A DNA stretch of 64,000 bases from Streptomyces sp. NBC_01669. GTDB lineage: Bacteria; Actinomycetota; Actinomycetes; Streptomycetales; Streptomycetaceae. The stretch spans positions 8,865,001 to 8,929,000 of the forward strand of contig NZ_JAPEQG010000001.1 in the NCBI RefSeq assembly GCF_026339735.1, written 5' to 3'. Below the pieces are notes generated by a model, which made no database searches, was not told the origin of the DNA, and saw only the letters and a program-made list of their open reading frames with translations. The position numbers were made by a program, and so were the translations under genes. Below are positions 9,230-18,027 of this stretch, piece by piece. Numbering within the stretch: position 1 is the stretch's first letter; every line of letters starts with the position of its first letter.

Positions 9230-10240
9230 TCAGGCGTTGTTCGGGAGCGGGGCGGCAGGGCTGACCAGGCCGCTGGCGCGGAGGTCGGTCCAGAACGCGG
9301 TGGGGATGTTCTCGTTCAGGGCGGCGGTGTCCTCGGCGATGCGGCTGGGGCGGGTGGCGCCGGGGATGACGGCGGCGGCCGCCGGGTGGGCGAGGGAGAA
9401 CTGGAGGGCGGCGGCCTTGATGCTGATGCCGTGCCGCTCGGCGAGGGCCTTGAGCTTCCCGACGCGCTCGATGATCTGCGGCGGGGCCTGCTGGTACTCG
9501 AAGTGGGTGCCGCCGGCGAGGATGCCGGAGCTGTAGGGGCCGCCGGCGACCATGTCGACGCCCTGTTCCTGGGCCATGGGCAGCAGGCGCTGGAGGGCGT
9601 GGTCGTGGTCGAGGAGGGTGTAGCGGCCGGCGAGGAGGAAGCCGTCGGGTCGCGGCTCGTCGAGTGCGAGGGTCAGTTCGATGGGTTCGGTGCGGTTGAC
9701 GCCCAGGCCCCAGGCCTTGATCACGCCCTCGTCGCGCAGCCGGGACAGCACGCGGAAGGCGCCGGTGCGGGCCTCCTCGAACTTCTGCAGCCACAGGTCG
9801 CCGTGGAAGTCCTGGGCGATGTCGTGGACCCAGACGATGTCGAGGCGGTCGGTGCCGAGGCGCTTGAGGCTGTCCTCGATGGAGCGCTCGGTCGCCTCGG
9901 CGGTCCACACGTGGAGCATCTTGTTCGGGTTGCCGTGCTCGAACAGGCCACCCTTCTCACCGAGGTCGCGGGCCGCGGTCTCGTGTTCGTCGAGGATGAC
10001 GCGGCCGACCTTGGTCGACAGGACGTAGGAATCGCGGGGCTTGGTCGAGAGCACCTCGCCCAGACGCTCCTCGGCGAGGCCGGCCCCGTAGAACGGAGCG
10101 GTGTCGTAGTAACGGATGCCCTGGTCCCAGGCCGCCTCGACGGTGGCGGCGGCCTCCTCGTCGGGGATCGCGCGGAACATGTTGCCGAGCGGGGCGGTGC
10201 CGAAGCCGAGGGAGCCGGGAAGGATTTCCTTGAGCGACAT
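9230..10240 (-). CDS. Aldo/keto reductase (D-threo-aldose dehydrogenase-like)
   Basis: The 336-residue protein is a TIM-barrel NAD(P)-dependent oxidoreductase. The start LGFGTAPLGNM, the catalytic Asp/Tyr in YYDTAPFYGAG near residues 46-52, the lysine in VLSTKVGR and the C-terminal cofactor motif IPGATRPSR are visible. The sequence resembles the L-fucose/D-threo-aldose 1-dehydrogenase and pyridoxal 4-dehydrogenase subgroup; the substrate is uncertain. The ATG at 10240 is preceded by AAAGGC. The 160 bp upstream hold two inverted repeats with the ATGCAA half-site also found at both MarR promoters, so it is probably a member of the local MarR regulon. Confidence 0.88.
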   Translation of the reverse strand: MSLKEILPGSLGFGTAPLGNMFRAIPDEEAAATVEAAWDQGIRYYDTAPFYGAGLAEERLGEVLSTKPRDSYVLSTKVGRVILDEHETAARDLGEKGGLFEHGNPNKMLHVWTAEATERSIEDSLKRLGTDRLDIVWVHDIAQDFHGDLWLQKFEEARTGAFRVLSRLRDEGVIKAWGLGVNRTEPIELTLALDEPRPDGFLLAGRYTLLDHDHALQRLLPMAQEQGVDMVAGGPYSSGILAGGTHFEYQQAPPQIIERVGKLKALAERHGISIKAAALQFSLAHPAAAAVIPGATRPSRIAEDTAALNENIPTAFWTDLRASGLVSPAAPLPNNA

Positions 10241-10342
10241 GATGGTGCCTTTGCGGGGGGAAGGGTGGACGCCCGCGAGTGCGGCGGCTCCGCTGACGGG
10301 GCCGGGGCACCGGGGGAAGGGGTGGCCCACCGGGTGAGCGCC

Positions 10343-10405
10343 GCATGTAAATGCAAGCGCGCCTTACATGCATAGACAATACTTGCATACGCGGGTAAAT
10401 GCAAG
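10343..10405. promoter_or_regulatory. Two MarR-type operator candidates upstream of aldo/keto reductase
   Basis: Two perfect inverted repeats lie about 100-165 bp upstream of the reductase: GCATGTAA/TTACATGC (10343-10350 and 10364-10371, 13-bp gap) and CTTGCAT/ATGCAAG (10382-10388 and 10399-10405, 10-bp gap). The same TTGCAT/ATGCAA half-site recurs at 18028-18050 and, weaker, at 15887-15909 beside the two MarR genes. Confidence 0.65.
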
Positions 10406-10664
10406 AGGTGGCCTCACTTGGTGATGGTGCCTCTGCTGTGGGCGTAGGTGGCGGCGGTCGATCCGGCCGGGAAGCGGTTGCGCCGTCCGCGATCCAGGAC
10501 GGTGCGGCACGGCGGCCCCCAGTGGCTGGGAGGCCGGTCAAGAGGAGTGGACGGCTGCGGGGCCGGTCGGGCGCCACTCTCGGGCGTCGGGTGCATGCCG
10601 GAGATATCCGCCACCGCTCGCATGGCTTGCTGGTTCCGTCGATGTGCCGTGCCGCAGTCCGGCC

Positions 10665-10980
10665 GGCGCGCGGATCATCGAGGGCACGGCCGCGATCGCC
10701 GTCGGCAGCGCGGTCCGCAGCGTGCGGGTCGACGATGAGTTCGTCGGCGCGGACGCCGTGATCGCGGCGGCCGGTGCCTGGTCGCCGCACCTGCTCGAAC
10801 CGATCTGCGTCAAGGTGCGCATCGCGCCGCAGCGCGGCCAGATCAGGCACCTGCGGCTGCCGGGCGTGAAGCACTGTCGGTCGCCCCCGAACCGGCAGAC
10901 GTCACACATGTGGAGACCCGCATCGGGTTCCACTCGGTGGGACCCGATGTCCGGCCGCTGCTCGGCGCGGTGCCGCAGGT
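10665..10980 (+). pseudogene. D-amino-acid oxidase (DAO-type) fragment
   Basis: The segment reads as the middle of an FAD-dependent DAO-family oxidoreductase: GADAVIAAAGAWSPHLLEPI and VRIAPQRGQIRHLRLPG, then after a frame change VETRIGFHSVGPDVRPLLGA. The N-terminal Rossmann fold and the C-terminus are absent. It is a relic with at least one frameshift and runs straight into GntR-type sequence. Confidence 0.72.
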
Positions 10981-11221
10981 CGGACTACTTCGCCCGGACA
11001 GGCGTCCCGGCGGCCAAGTCCCGCATCTACATCGACCTGATCGCACTGGACGCGGCGACCGCAGTTCGGCTCGGCGTGCCGGAGGGCCAGGCAGTGATCC
11101 GGCTGCGCCGATTGACCTGGCTGACCGACGGCAGACTCGCCGAGGCAAGGTGGGACATCAGCGCCCGGACCCCGTCGCGTTCTACTTCGAACAGACCGTT
11201 CAGCCCACTTCGAACTCCTAG
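10981..11221 (+). pseudogene. GntR-family regulator, UTRA-domain fragment
   Basis: Only part of the C-terminal UTRA effector domain remains: AATAVRLGVPEGQAVIRLRR, LTWLTDGRLAEARWDI and, after a frameshift near 11160, DPVAFYFEQTVQPTSNS. No DNA-binding domain is present. It sits next to the DAO fragment, so an amino-acid oxidase/GntR pair probably existed here. Confidence 0.68.
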
Positions 11222-11714
11222 GCCCCGTCCGGCTGATCAGCACGGGCTCGCCTCCTCGCCGGGTCTTCCCAGCGTTCCGCCCTGCCTGTGCACTGCCACG
11301 GTTATGCCCGGACTTTTACGGGCGCGGATCCACCTTTGGCGCCGGAGTACTCATCGCCCACGTCGGGATCGGCTACCGGTCAGGGTGGTCCGCCTTCGCC
11401 TACGAGGGCTGCGTGCTGGTCGGTTTCCTCCTGCTGACGCTGCCTGCCGATGGCCTCACCGTGGCAACCCCGAGGACCTCCTGGCGGATTTCCGCCCGCG
11501 ACACCTGATCGGCCGCACCGAACTCCCGCACCTTCGACCGGCGCGCTTCGCGGGGCTGCAGCGATGAACCCTCTCCAGAGGTCCTGCCGACAACAGCGCC
11601 GCCGGCAGGAGCGCGGCACCCCGCACTTCGGCGAATGCTTGTCCTCAGTCATGTCACGCCAAGCTTGAAGGAGCAGACCTGTGGACATATGCGGAGCCGG
11701 TGTGCCTCCGGTGT
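11222..11714. other. Gene-free remnant region
   Basis: No intact gene was found. One plus-strand frame around 11340-11500 encodes a hydrophobic, membrane-like stretch (AGVLIAHVGIGYRSGWSAFA, then GCVLVGFLLLTLP) without a start, perhaps a transporter fragment of unknown origin. Confidence 0.35.
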
Positions 11715-12752
11715 TCAGGAAGCGACAATGCCGACTGCACCGGTCCCGGTCGCCGTGCTGGGAGAGGGGAAGTGCGGCAGGACCGTCTCGGCGAGCTCGT
11801 GGAGGACCTCCTCCACGGGGCGGTCGCCGGGGCGGAGGTTGAACGAGACGTGGGCGACGCCGAGTTCGCCCATCGCCCGCAGATGGTCGATCAGGGCCCG
11901 GTGGCCGGTGCGCAGACCGAGCCGGATCGGGCTCGCCGCGGTGGACGGATCCTCGGTGAGGTCCAGCTGCATGGGCGTGAGGTACGGCTTGGGTGTGCCG
12001 GCGGTCAGCTCCTGCCACTCCCGCGTCTTGAGGCGCAAGGCCCCCAGCGGACGTGGGTAGTTGAGGGATGCGTCCGCGTTCTGCGAGATCCACTCGGCGG
12101 ACTGCTGGGCGTGCCCGGCGATGGCGAGGGGCACGGACGGGCCCGTCGGCTTGGGCAGGACCTCCAGATGGCGGTCGGCGCCCAGACCGAGCTCGGGCAG
12201 GTCCATGCCCGCGCCGTCGGTGTGCCGGGCCCACGCGGCGTGCAGGATCTCCACGCCCCGGCGGAACGCGGCACCGCGGCTCTGGAAGTCCTCCCCGAAC
12301 AGCGGGTACTCGACGGGCCGGTCCCCGCTCGCGAGGCCGAGGACGGACCGGCCGCCGGAGAGCACGTCGACGGTGGCCGCGGCCTTGGCGACCAGCAGCG
12401 GATGGCGCAGCGGCAGCACGACGGCGGCGGTACCGAGCACGGCCCGCTCGGTCACGGCCGCGAGGTGCCCGAGGTGCGTGAACGTCTCGAAGACGGAGCC
12501 GGCGTCGCCGAACTGCTCGGGATCGTAGAGGGGGACGTCCCGCACCCATAGCCCGGTGAAGCCCAACTCGTCGGCCAAGCGGGCGAGTTCGGCATGACGG
12601 GTCAGGTCCGGGACGCCGAAGGGGCGGCCCGCGGCCCGGTCGGCACGCAGCCGGGTCGCGCCCCAGTCGTTGTCGAGGGGCAGTTCGAGACCAAGAGTCG
12701 GCAGGCCCGTGGGGCTCACGAGCCGGTCCAGGGCAGTAGGAGTGGAGGACAT
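11715..12752 (-). CDS. LLM-class flavin-dependent oxidoreductase
   Basis: The 345-residue protein is a luciferase-like monooxygenase (bacterial luciferase TIM-barrel fold), using reduced flavin and oxygen. Family segments are ARLADELGFTGLWVRDVPLY, the barrel motif LRHPLLVAKAAATVDVLSGG, and RSVLGLASGDRPVEYPLFGE. The substrate is unknown. The ATG at 12752 was preferred over a GTG 4 codons upstream because AAAGGTG then has normal spacing. It is last in the minus-strand series MFS, HbpS-like, SnoaL-like, aldo/keto reductase, but a strong hairpin lies between it and the reductase, so it may have its own promoter. Confidence 0.87.
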   Translation of the reverse strand: MSSTPTALDRLVSPTGLPTLGLELPLDNDWGATRLRADRAAGRPFGVPDLTRHAELARLADELGFTGLWVRDVPLYDPEQFGDAGSVFETFTHLGHLAAVTERAVLGTAAVVLPLRHPLLVAKAAATVDVLSGGRSVLGLASGDRPVEYPLFGEDFQSRGAAFRRGVEILHAAWARHTDGAGMDLPELGLGADRHLEVLPKPTGPSVPLAIAGHAQQSAEWISQNADASLNYPRPLGALRLKTREWQELTAGTPKPYLTPMQLDLTEDPSTAASPIRLGLRTGHRALIDHLRAMGELGVAHVSFNLRPGDRPVEEVLHELAETVLPHFPSPSTATGTGAVGIVAS

Positions 12753-12847
12753 AACCGGGGACACCTTTCAGCATCGCAACGATGCAGGGGAGGTGGGGTG
12801 GGGCGACCGGTGACGGCGCCAGGACGCGACGCACGGCCGGAAGTGGG

Positions 12848-12889
12848 GGCTCGCGCGGGCGGGACCTGCCATCCACGCCCGCGCGAGCC
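12848..12889 (-). terminator. 14-bp stem-loop after aldo/keto reductase
   Basis: A perfect 14-bp G/C stem (GGCTCGCGCGGGCG and its complement) with a 14-nt loop lies 57 bp downstream of the reductase stop and upstream of the LLM gene. It probably ends or attenuates the MFS-HbpS-SnoaL-reductase transcript. Confidence 0.72.
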
Positions 12890-12945
12890 GGAGCAACCCG
12901 GCGGGACGGCGCGGTGCGTCGCCCCGCCCGGGCCGGTCGGAAGTG

Positions 12946-13776
12946 TCAGTTGAGCTGGTCGGGGTGCGGGCCCGTGCGCAGGTCGCGGTCGAGGGCGGCG
13001 ATGGCGGTCATCTCGTCGTCGGTGAGGGTGAAGTCGAAGACGTCGAGGTTTTCGCGGATGCGGGCGGGCGTCACGGACTTGGGGATGACGATGTTGCCGA
13101 GCTGGAGGTGCCAGCGCAGGACGACCTGGGCGGGCGACTTGCCGTGCCGGGCGGCGATGGTGGTGATGGCGTCGTCCTTGAGGACGGCGCCCTGCGCCAG
13201 CGGGCTCCACGCCTCGGTGGCGATGCCGAGCCGGGCGTGGGCGGCGCGCAGCTGGTTCTGCTGCAGGCCGGGGTGCAGCTCGATCTGGTTGACCGCCGGG
13301 ACCAGCTCGGTGTCGGCGAGGAGCCGCTCGAGGTGCGCGGGCTGGAAGTTGGACACGCCCGCGGTGCGGATCCGGCCCTCGGCGACGAGCTTCTCGATGG
13401 CCGTCCAGGACTTGCGGTACAGGTCGCGGGCCGGGGTCGGCCAGTGGATCAGGTACAGGTCGACGTGGTCCAGGCCCAGCTTGGCCAGGCTGGCGTCGAA
13501 GGCCTTGAGCGTGGCGTCGTAGCCCTGGTCGGCGTTCCACAGTTTCGTGGTGATGAACAGGTCCTCGCGGGCGATCCCGGAGTTGGCGAGGGCGCGGCCG
13601 ACGCCGGCCTCGTTCCCGTAGATCGCGGCGGTGTCGATGCTGCGGTAGCCGGCCTCCAGGGCGGCGCTGACCGCTGCGGTGGTCTCGGCGTCGGGGACTT
13701 GGAAGACGCCGAAGCCGAGCTGGGGGATCTCGACGCCGTTGTTGAGGGTGACGGTGGGGATGACGGACGGTGCCAT
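12946..13776 (-). CDS. Aldo/keto reductase (2,5-diketo-D-gluconate reductase-like)
   Basis: The 276-residue protein has the AKR5-type pattern: LNNGVEIPQLGFGVFQV, catalytic Asp/Tyr in YRSIDTAAIYGNE (near residues 45-52), the lysine in FITTKLWN, the histidine in LIHWPTP, and the NADPH motif IPKSVTPARIREN. It reduces aldehydes or ketones with NADPH. It is shorter than and only distantly related to the reductase at 9230-10240. The start at 13776 has AAGGA upstream. It lies 18 bp after the SnoaL-like gene and so belongs to that operon. Confidence 0.9.
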   Translation of the reverse strand: MAPSVIPTVTLNNGVEIPQLGFGVFQVPDAETTAAVSAALEAGYRSIDTAAIYGNEAGVGRALANSGIAREDLFITTKLWNADQGYDATLKAFDASLAKLGLDHVDLYLIHWPTPARDLYRKSWTAIEKLVAEGRIRTAGVSNFQPAHLERLLADTELVPAVNQIELHPGLQQNQLRAAHARLGIATEAWSPLAQGAVLKDDAITTIAARHGKSPAQVVLRWHLQLGNIVIPKSVTPARIRENLDVFDFTLTDDEMTAIAALDRDLRTGPHPDQLN

Positions 13777-13793
13777 GGCGTGCGTGTTTTCCT

Positions 13794-14156
13794 TCAGGCG
13801 GTGTGAGCAGTACGGGTGGAGAGGGTGTAGCGGACGGTCTGGGCGCTGATGAGTCCGTCCCGGAAGACGAACGTGTCGACGCCGTCGGTGACCTCGTGGG
13901 TGGCGGTGGTGGCGGTCCACTGCAGGAACAGCACGTTCCCGGCGAACTGCGGAGTCAGCCGCCAGTCGGCGTCGGGGAGGTCGGCGAGCAGTCGGCCGAT
14001 GCCCTCCCGGACTCCGGCGCGCCCGGTCAGGACGCCGTCGGGGGTGACGAAGACGGCGTCCTCGGTGTAGTTCCGGCTGAGCAGGTCGAGATCACCGGTG
14101 CCGAGGCGGGTGCCGTGGTCGGCGAAGACCTCCCGCGGCGTGCGCGTGGCAGACAT
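13794..14156 (-). CDS. SnoaL-like (NTF2-family) protein
   Basis: The 120-residue protein has the cone-shaped NTF2/SnoaL fold pattern: the helix PREVFADHGTRLGTGDLDLL, then YTEDAVFVTPDGVLTGRAGV, then strands ending in FVFRDGLISAQTVRYTL. Members are small-molecule isomerases, hydrolases or binding proteins; no specific activity can be assigned. Its ATG overlaps the stop of the HbpS-like gene by one base (TGATG), indicating translational coupling. Confidence 0.85.
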   Translation of the reverse strand: MSATRTPREVFADHGTRLGTGDLDLLSRNYTEDAVFVTPDGVLTGRAGVREGIGRLLADLPDADWRLTPQFAGNVLFLQWTATTATHEVTDGVDTFVFRDGLISAQTVRYTLSTRTAHTA

Positions 14157-14575
14157 CAGGACAGCTCCTTGATGGCGGCCTGGGCGAACCCGTGGTCCTG
14201 TTCGGGGGTGCCGCCGCCGACGCCGATGGCGCCGATGAGGCGGCCGTCGCGGTGGAGGGGGAGGCCGCCGGCGATGAAGAGGAGGGGCTGGTCGAGGGCG
14301 GTGGGGAGGCTGTGGAAGGGGCCGTCGGGCTTGACGAGGTCGACGAGGTCGGCGGTGGGGGCGTTGAGCTGGAGGGCGGTATAGGCCTTGCGGGTGCTGG
14401 TCTCGCCGGAGATGAGGACGGCGCGGTCGTCGCGGCGGAAGACGAGGAGGTGGCCGCCGGCGTCGAGGATGGTGACGCTGACGGTGACTCCGGCTGCTTC
14501 GGCGGCGGTGCGGGCGGCGGTCACGAGGGTTTCGGCCTCGTCGGTGGTCAGCGGGACGATGGCGGTGGTGCTCAT
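14156..14575 (-). CDS. HbpS/GlcG-family protein
   Basis: The 139-residue protein matches the GlcG/HbpS family (HbpS is a haem-degrading or haem-binding sensor accessory in Streptomyces). Visible features are VTVSVTILDAGGHLLVFRRD, the segment SRKAYTAL-like STRKAYTALQL, and the glycine-rich end DGRLIGAIGVGGGTPEQDHG. No export signal is seen, unlike secreted HbpS. It follows the MFS gene by 46 bp and is coupled to the SnoaL-like gene. Redox sensing or cofactor binding is an inference. Confidence 0.85.
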   Translation of the reverse strand: MSTTAIVPLTTDEAETLVTAARTAAEAAGVTVSVTILDAGGHLLVFRRDDRAVLISGETSTRKAYTALQLNAPTADLVDLVKPDGPFHSLPTALDQPLLFIAGGLPLHRDGRLIGAIGVGGGTPEQDHGFAQAAIKELS

Positions 14576-14621
14576 GAGGGGTCCTTCACAGGGGGAGTGG
14601 ATTTGGTGTGGGGCGGCCCGG

Positions 14622-15833
14622 TCAGTTCCGGATAGCCGCCGGAGCCTTTTCGTTCACCGTGGTCCCGGCGACGACGCGTCCGGCGGTCCGGGTTCGGCGG
14701 TCGAGGTAGGCGGCGACGAAGGCGAGGAGCAGCGCGGTGCCGGAGAGCAGGGCGCCGACCCAGTTGGGGGAGGTGTAGCCCAGGCCCGCGGCGATCACGA
14801 TGCCGCCGAGCCAGGCCGCGAGGGCGTTGCCGAGGTTGAAGGCGCCGATGTTGGCGGCGGAGGCCAGGGTCGGGGCGGCCGAGGCCTGGTCGAGGACCCA
14901 CTTCTGCAGCGGCGGCACGGTCGCGAAGCCGAGCGCGCCGATCAGCGAGAGGGTGATCGCGGCCGGCACCTTGTTGTGCGCGGTCGCGGTGAACAGGAGC
15001 AGGGCTGCGCTGAGGCCCGCCAGAGAGGTGAAGAGCATCGGCATGAGCTTGCGGTCGGCGAACTTGCCGCCGAGCAGGTTGCCCAGGAACATTCCGATGC
15101 CGAACAGGACGAGCAGCCAGGTCACGGCGCCCTCGGTGTAGCCGGCGACCTCGGTCATCATCGGGGTGATGTAGGTGATCGCGGCGAACACGCCGCCGTA
15201 GCCCAGGACCGTCATCGCCATGGCGAGCCACACCTGGACGTTCTTGAACGCCGCGAACTCGCTGCGCACGTCCTGCGTCTTGGGCCGGCCCATCTCGGGC
15301 ACCAGCTTGGCGACGCCCAGGAAGCCGATGACACCGAGCGCGGCGACGATGAGGAACGTGACGCGCCAGCCCGCGGCCTGGCCGATGGAGGTGCCGCCGG
15401 GGACGCCGACGATGTTGGCCACGGTCAGGCCCATGAACATCAGGGAGATGGCCGAGGCCTTCTTCTCGGGCGCCACCAGGTCGGCGGCGACCACGGAGCC
15501 GATGCCGAAGAACGCGCCGTGCGCGAGGGAGGCGACGACCCGGCCGACGAGCATGAGGCCGAAGCTCGGGGCGAGGGCGGAGAGGCTGTTGCCGATGACG
15601 AACAGGGCCATCAGGAACATCAGCATCTTCTTGCGGGACACCTTGGCGCCCAGCACGGTCAGCAGCGGCGCACCGATGACGACGCCGAGGGCGTAGCCGG
15701 AGACCAGCCAGCCGGCGGTGGGGATGGTGACGCCGAAGTCGCCCGCGACCTGGGGCAGCACGCCCATGATCACGAATTCGGTGGTGCCGATCCCGAAGGC
15801 CCCGATGGCCAGGGCCAGGAGCGCGAGAGGCAT
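14622..15833 (-). CDS. MFS drug/sugar efflux transporter (DHA1-like)
   Basis: The 403-residue polytopic protein has about 12 membrane helices. The start IGAFGIGTTEFVIMGVLPQV is characteristic of AraJ/Cmx-type MFS exporters. Motif A (GAKVSRKKML) follows helix 2, and a motif-C-like segment is GVPGGTSIGQAAGWR. It probably exports a toxic small molecule by proton antiport. It is the first gene of the minus-strand operon and is divergent from MarR gene 1 across a gap holding a TTGCA/TGCAA inverted repeat, so MarR repression is likely. A truncated copy of its 5' end lies at 18127. Confidence 0.9.
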   Translation of the reverse strand: MPLALLALAIGAFGIGTTEFVIMGVLPQVAGDFGVTIPTAGWLVSGYALGVVIGAPLLTVLGAKVSRKKMLMFLMALFVIGNSLSALAPSFGLMLVGRVVASLAHGAFFGIGSVVAADLVAPEKKASAISLMFMGLTVANIVGVPGGTSIGQAAGWRVTFLIVAALGVIGFLGVAKLVPEMGRPKTQDVRSEFAAFKNVQVWLAMAMTVLGYGGVFAAITYITPMMTEVAGYTEGAVTWLLVLFGIGMFLGNLLGGKFADRKLMPMLFTSLAGLSAALLLFTATAHNKVPAAITLSLIGALGFATVPPLQKWVLDQASAAPTLASAANIGAFNLGNALAAWLGGIVIAAGLGYTSPNWVGALLSGTALLLAFVAAYLDRRTRTAGRVVAGTTVNEKAPAAIRN

Positions 15834-15886
15834 GGGGAGCTACCTTCCAGGTGATTGCGTGAGGCGCTTACGCCCTAACACAATAG

Positions 15887-15909
15887 TTGCAGACGCTTGA
15901 TAAGTGCAA
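15887..15909. promoter_or_regulatory. MarR operator candidate between MFS and marR1
   Basis: An inverted repeat TTGCA/TGCAA with a 13-bp gap lies in the 150-bp divergent intergenic region. The half-site matches those upstream of the aldo/keto reductase and marR2. Confidence 0.55.
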
Positions 15910-15982
15910 ACGCGGTAAAAGTTGGAATGAATTTGCCTTCGTGTGCAACCATGAAGGGGATGGCCCGACGAAGGAGGCCCCG

Positions 15983-16453
15983 ATGACCGCAACCGCCCCC
16001 GCGCTCACCGCCCTGGCTCACGGCTGGCGCGCGCTGTCCCTGCTGCATGACAGGATCGAGGCGCACCTGGAGCGCGTCCTGCAGGCCGAGCACGGACTGA
16101 GTGTGCGCGAGTACTCGCTGCTCGACGTGCTGAGCCGCCAGCACGACGGAGAGGGCGGTCACCTGCAGATGAAGCAGGTCGCCGACGCCGTCGTACTCAG
16201 CCAGAGCGCCACGACCCGCCTGGTCACCCGCCTCGAGGACCGGGGTCTGCTCATGCGCTACCTGTGCCCCACCGACCGGCGCGGCATCTACACGAACGTC
16301 TCCGACGCCGGCCTCAAGCTCCTCGAAGAGGCCCGCCCGACCAACGAGACGGCGCTGCGCGAAGCCCTCCAGGAGACGGCCGAAGACCCCCGGCTGGAAT
16401 CCTTGGTGCGCGCCTTCGAGGCGGTCCGCGTGCCGGTGGGGGCTGCCGCATGA
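15983..16453 (+). CDS. MarR-family regulator 1
   Basis: The 156-residue protein has the MarR winged helix: EYSLLDVLSR, the recognition region LQMKQVADAVVLSQSATTRL, and the wing VTRLEDRGLLMRYLCPTDRR. A strong AAGGAGG (15971-15977) precedes the ATG. It is divergent from the MFS operon and overlaps the following oxidoreductase gene by 4 bases (ATGA). A central stretch of about 70 residues is identical to the second MarR at 17504-17962. It probably represses the MFS operon and its own operon and responds to an electrophile or phenolic compound. Confidence 0.92.
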   Translation: MTATAPALTALAHGWRALSLLHDRIEAHLERVLQAEHGLSVREYSLLDVLSRQHDGEGGHLQMKQVADAVVLSQSATTRLVTRLEDRGLLMRYLCPTDRRGIYTNVSDAGLKLLEEARPTNETALREALQETAEDPRLESLVRAFEAVRVPVGAAA

Positions 16454-17379
16454 AGGCGATCACCCTCAACGGATACGGCGGACCGGAGACGCTGCGGCTG
16501 ACCGATCTCCCGGACCCGAAGGTTGCCCCCGGCGAGGTGCTGGTCCGGGTTAAGGCCGCAGGGGTCAACCCGGTCGACTGGAAGCTCGCCGAAGGGCGCC
16601 TCGACGCGCTCATGGAGACGCACTTCCCCCTCGTCCCCGGCTGGGACGTGGCCGGAGTGGTCGAGCGGGTCGGCTTCGACGTCGAGGAGTTCGCGCCCGG
16701 CGACGAGGTCTTCGGCTACATCCGCAAGGACGCCGTCCAGTTCGGTGCCTACGCCGAACTGGTTTCCGCACACGTGCGCATGCTGGCTCTCAAGCCCGCC
16801 GCGCTTACCTGGGAACAGGCCGCGGGTGTGCCCCTCGCGGGCCTGACGGCATATCAGGCGATCAAGAGGGTCGGTGTCCGCGCCGGTGACACCGTCCTGG
16901 TGCACGCGGCCGCAGGCGGCGTCGGGTCGCTCGGCGTCCAGATCGCCGTGGCGCTCGGCGCACGCGTGATCGGCACGGCGAGTGCGCGCAATCATGACTA
17001 CGTACGACAACTGGGCGCGGAGCCCGTGGCCTACGGCGCTGGGCTCGTCGACCGCGTGGCGCGGTTGGCGCCCGGGGGAGTCGACGCGGCCCTCGACTTC
17101 GTCGGTGCAGACACCGTGGACGCATCGCTGCACCTTCTCGGGCGGCCGGAGCGGCTCGCGTCCATCGCTGACCCCGAGGCGGCCGCGAAGGGCGGACACT
17201 ATGTATGGGTCCGTCCCGACCCGGTGGACCTTTCCGTCCTCGCCGACCTGGCCGACAGGGGGAAGCTGGGTGTGCATGTCGAGAAGGTGCTCCCGCTCGA
17301 CGAAGCGGCGGAAGCCTGGCGCCTGAGCAGCCAGGGGCACACGCGCGGCAAGCTCGTGCTGTCCGTGGAAGGGCGCTGA
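16450..17379 (+). CDS. NADP-dependent oxidoreductase (quinone reductase-like MDR)
   Basis: The 309-residue medium-chain dehydrogenase lacks the zinc ligands and resembles quinone oxidoreductases or enoyl reductases. The GroES-like start reads MKAITLNGYGGPETLRLTDL, the substrate-domain signature is AAGVNPVDWKLAEGRLD, and the NADPH fold has VLVHAAAGGVGSLGVQIAVA near residue 155. It probably reduces quinones or alpha,beta-unsaturated carbonyls with NADPH. It is translationally coupled to MarR 1 (ATGA overlap), so it should be induced with the exporter operon. Confidence 0.9.
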   Translation: MKAITLNGYGGPETLRLTDLPDPKVAPGEVLVRVKAAGVNPVDWKLAEGRLDALMETHFPLVPGWDVAGVVERVGFDVEEFAPGDEVFGYIRKDAVQFGAYAELVSAHVRMLALKPAALTWEQAAGVPLAGLTAYQAIKRVGVRAGDTVLVHAAAGGVGSLGVQIAVALGARVIGTASARNHDYVRQLGAEPVAYGAGLVDRVARLAPGGVDAALDFVGADTVDASLHLLGRPERLASIADPEAAAKGGHYVWVRPDPVDLSVLADLADRGKLGVHVEKVLPLDEAAEAWRLSSQGHTRGKLVLSVEGR

Positions 17380-17503
17380 TCGGCTCGGTTGCCTACGTCT
17401 GCGGCAGGCCCGGTCCAGGGTCGGCCGCGGGTGTGCCGCGAGGCTGCGCCAGGAAAGGGCGGGCCCGGGGTGCGCGACGTGCCTGGACCGCTCGGGCCGG
17501 CAG

Positions 17504-17962
17504 TCAGGCGGGTGCGGTTCCGGATTCCACGACCTGCACCAGCGGGGCCAGCTCCGGCCGTGTGTTCGCCTCGTCCAGCGCTTCGCGCAGTGCCGCGTCG
17601 TTGGTTGGCCGTGCCTCTTCCAATAGCCTCATGCCCGCAGTGGTGACGTTCGTGTAGATGCCGCGCCGGTCGGTGGGGCACAGGTAGCGCATGAGCAGAC
17701 CCCGGTCCTCGAGGCGGGTGACCAGGCGGGTCGTGGCGCTCTGGCTGAGTACGACGGCGTCGGCGACCTGCTTCATCTGCAGGTGACCGCCCTCTCCGTC
17801 GTGCTGGCGGCTCAGCACGTCGAGCAGCGAGTACTCGCGCACACTCAGTCCGTGCTCGGCCTGCAGAGCGCGCTCGATGTGCGCCTCGATCTTTCCGTGC
17901 AGCAGGGACAGCGCGCACCAGCCCTGGGCCAGGGCGGTGAGCGCCGGGTCTGTGGCGGTCAT
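17504..17962 (-). CDS. MarR-family regulator 2 (near-duplicate)
   Basis: The 152-residue winged-helix protein is nearly identical to MarR 1 over the DNA-binding region (HGLSVREYSLLDVLSRQHDG, then LSQSATTRLVTRLEDRGLLM) but diverges at the C-terminus. It is convergent with the oxidoreductase gene and divergent from an MFS stub. The shared recognition helix means both proteins should bind the same TTGCAT/ATGCAA sites. The ATG at 17962 has a weak upstream GAGG-type site. Confidence 0.9.
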   Translation of the reverse strand: MTATDPALTALAQGWCALSLLHGKIEAHIERALQAEHGLSVREYSLLDVLSRQHDGEGGHLQMKQVADAVVLSQSATTRLVTRLEDRGLLMRYLCPTDRRGIYTNVTTAGMRLLEEARPTNDAALREALDEANTRPELAPLVQVVESGTAPA

Positions 17963-18027
17963 GTGGTCTGAAGCCTCCGTGTGAGCGACTGAAGTCAAGG
18001 ATAGGGCATGGCCGAAATTGCCTGCGA

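Noticed and set aside
11380..12876. 498-codon minus-strand frame overlapping the LLM gene
   Set aside because: It is Arg/Pro-rich with no domain, while the overlapping frame is a clear luciferase-like protein.
14388..15854. 488-codon open frame opposite the MFS gene
   Set aside because: Its His/Asp/Gly-rich composition is an antisense artefact of the transmembrane gene.
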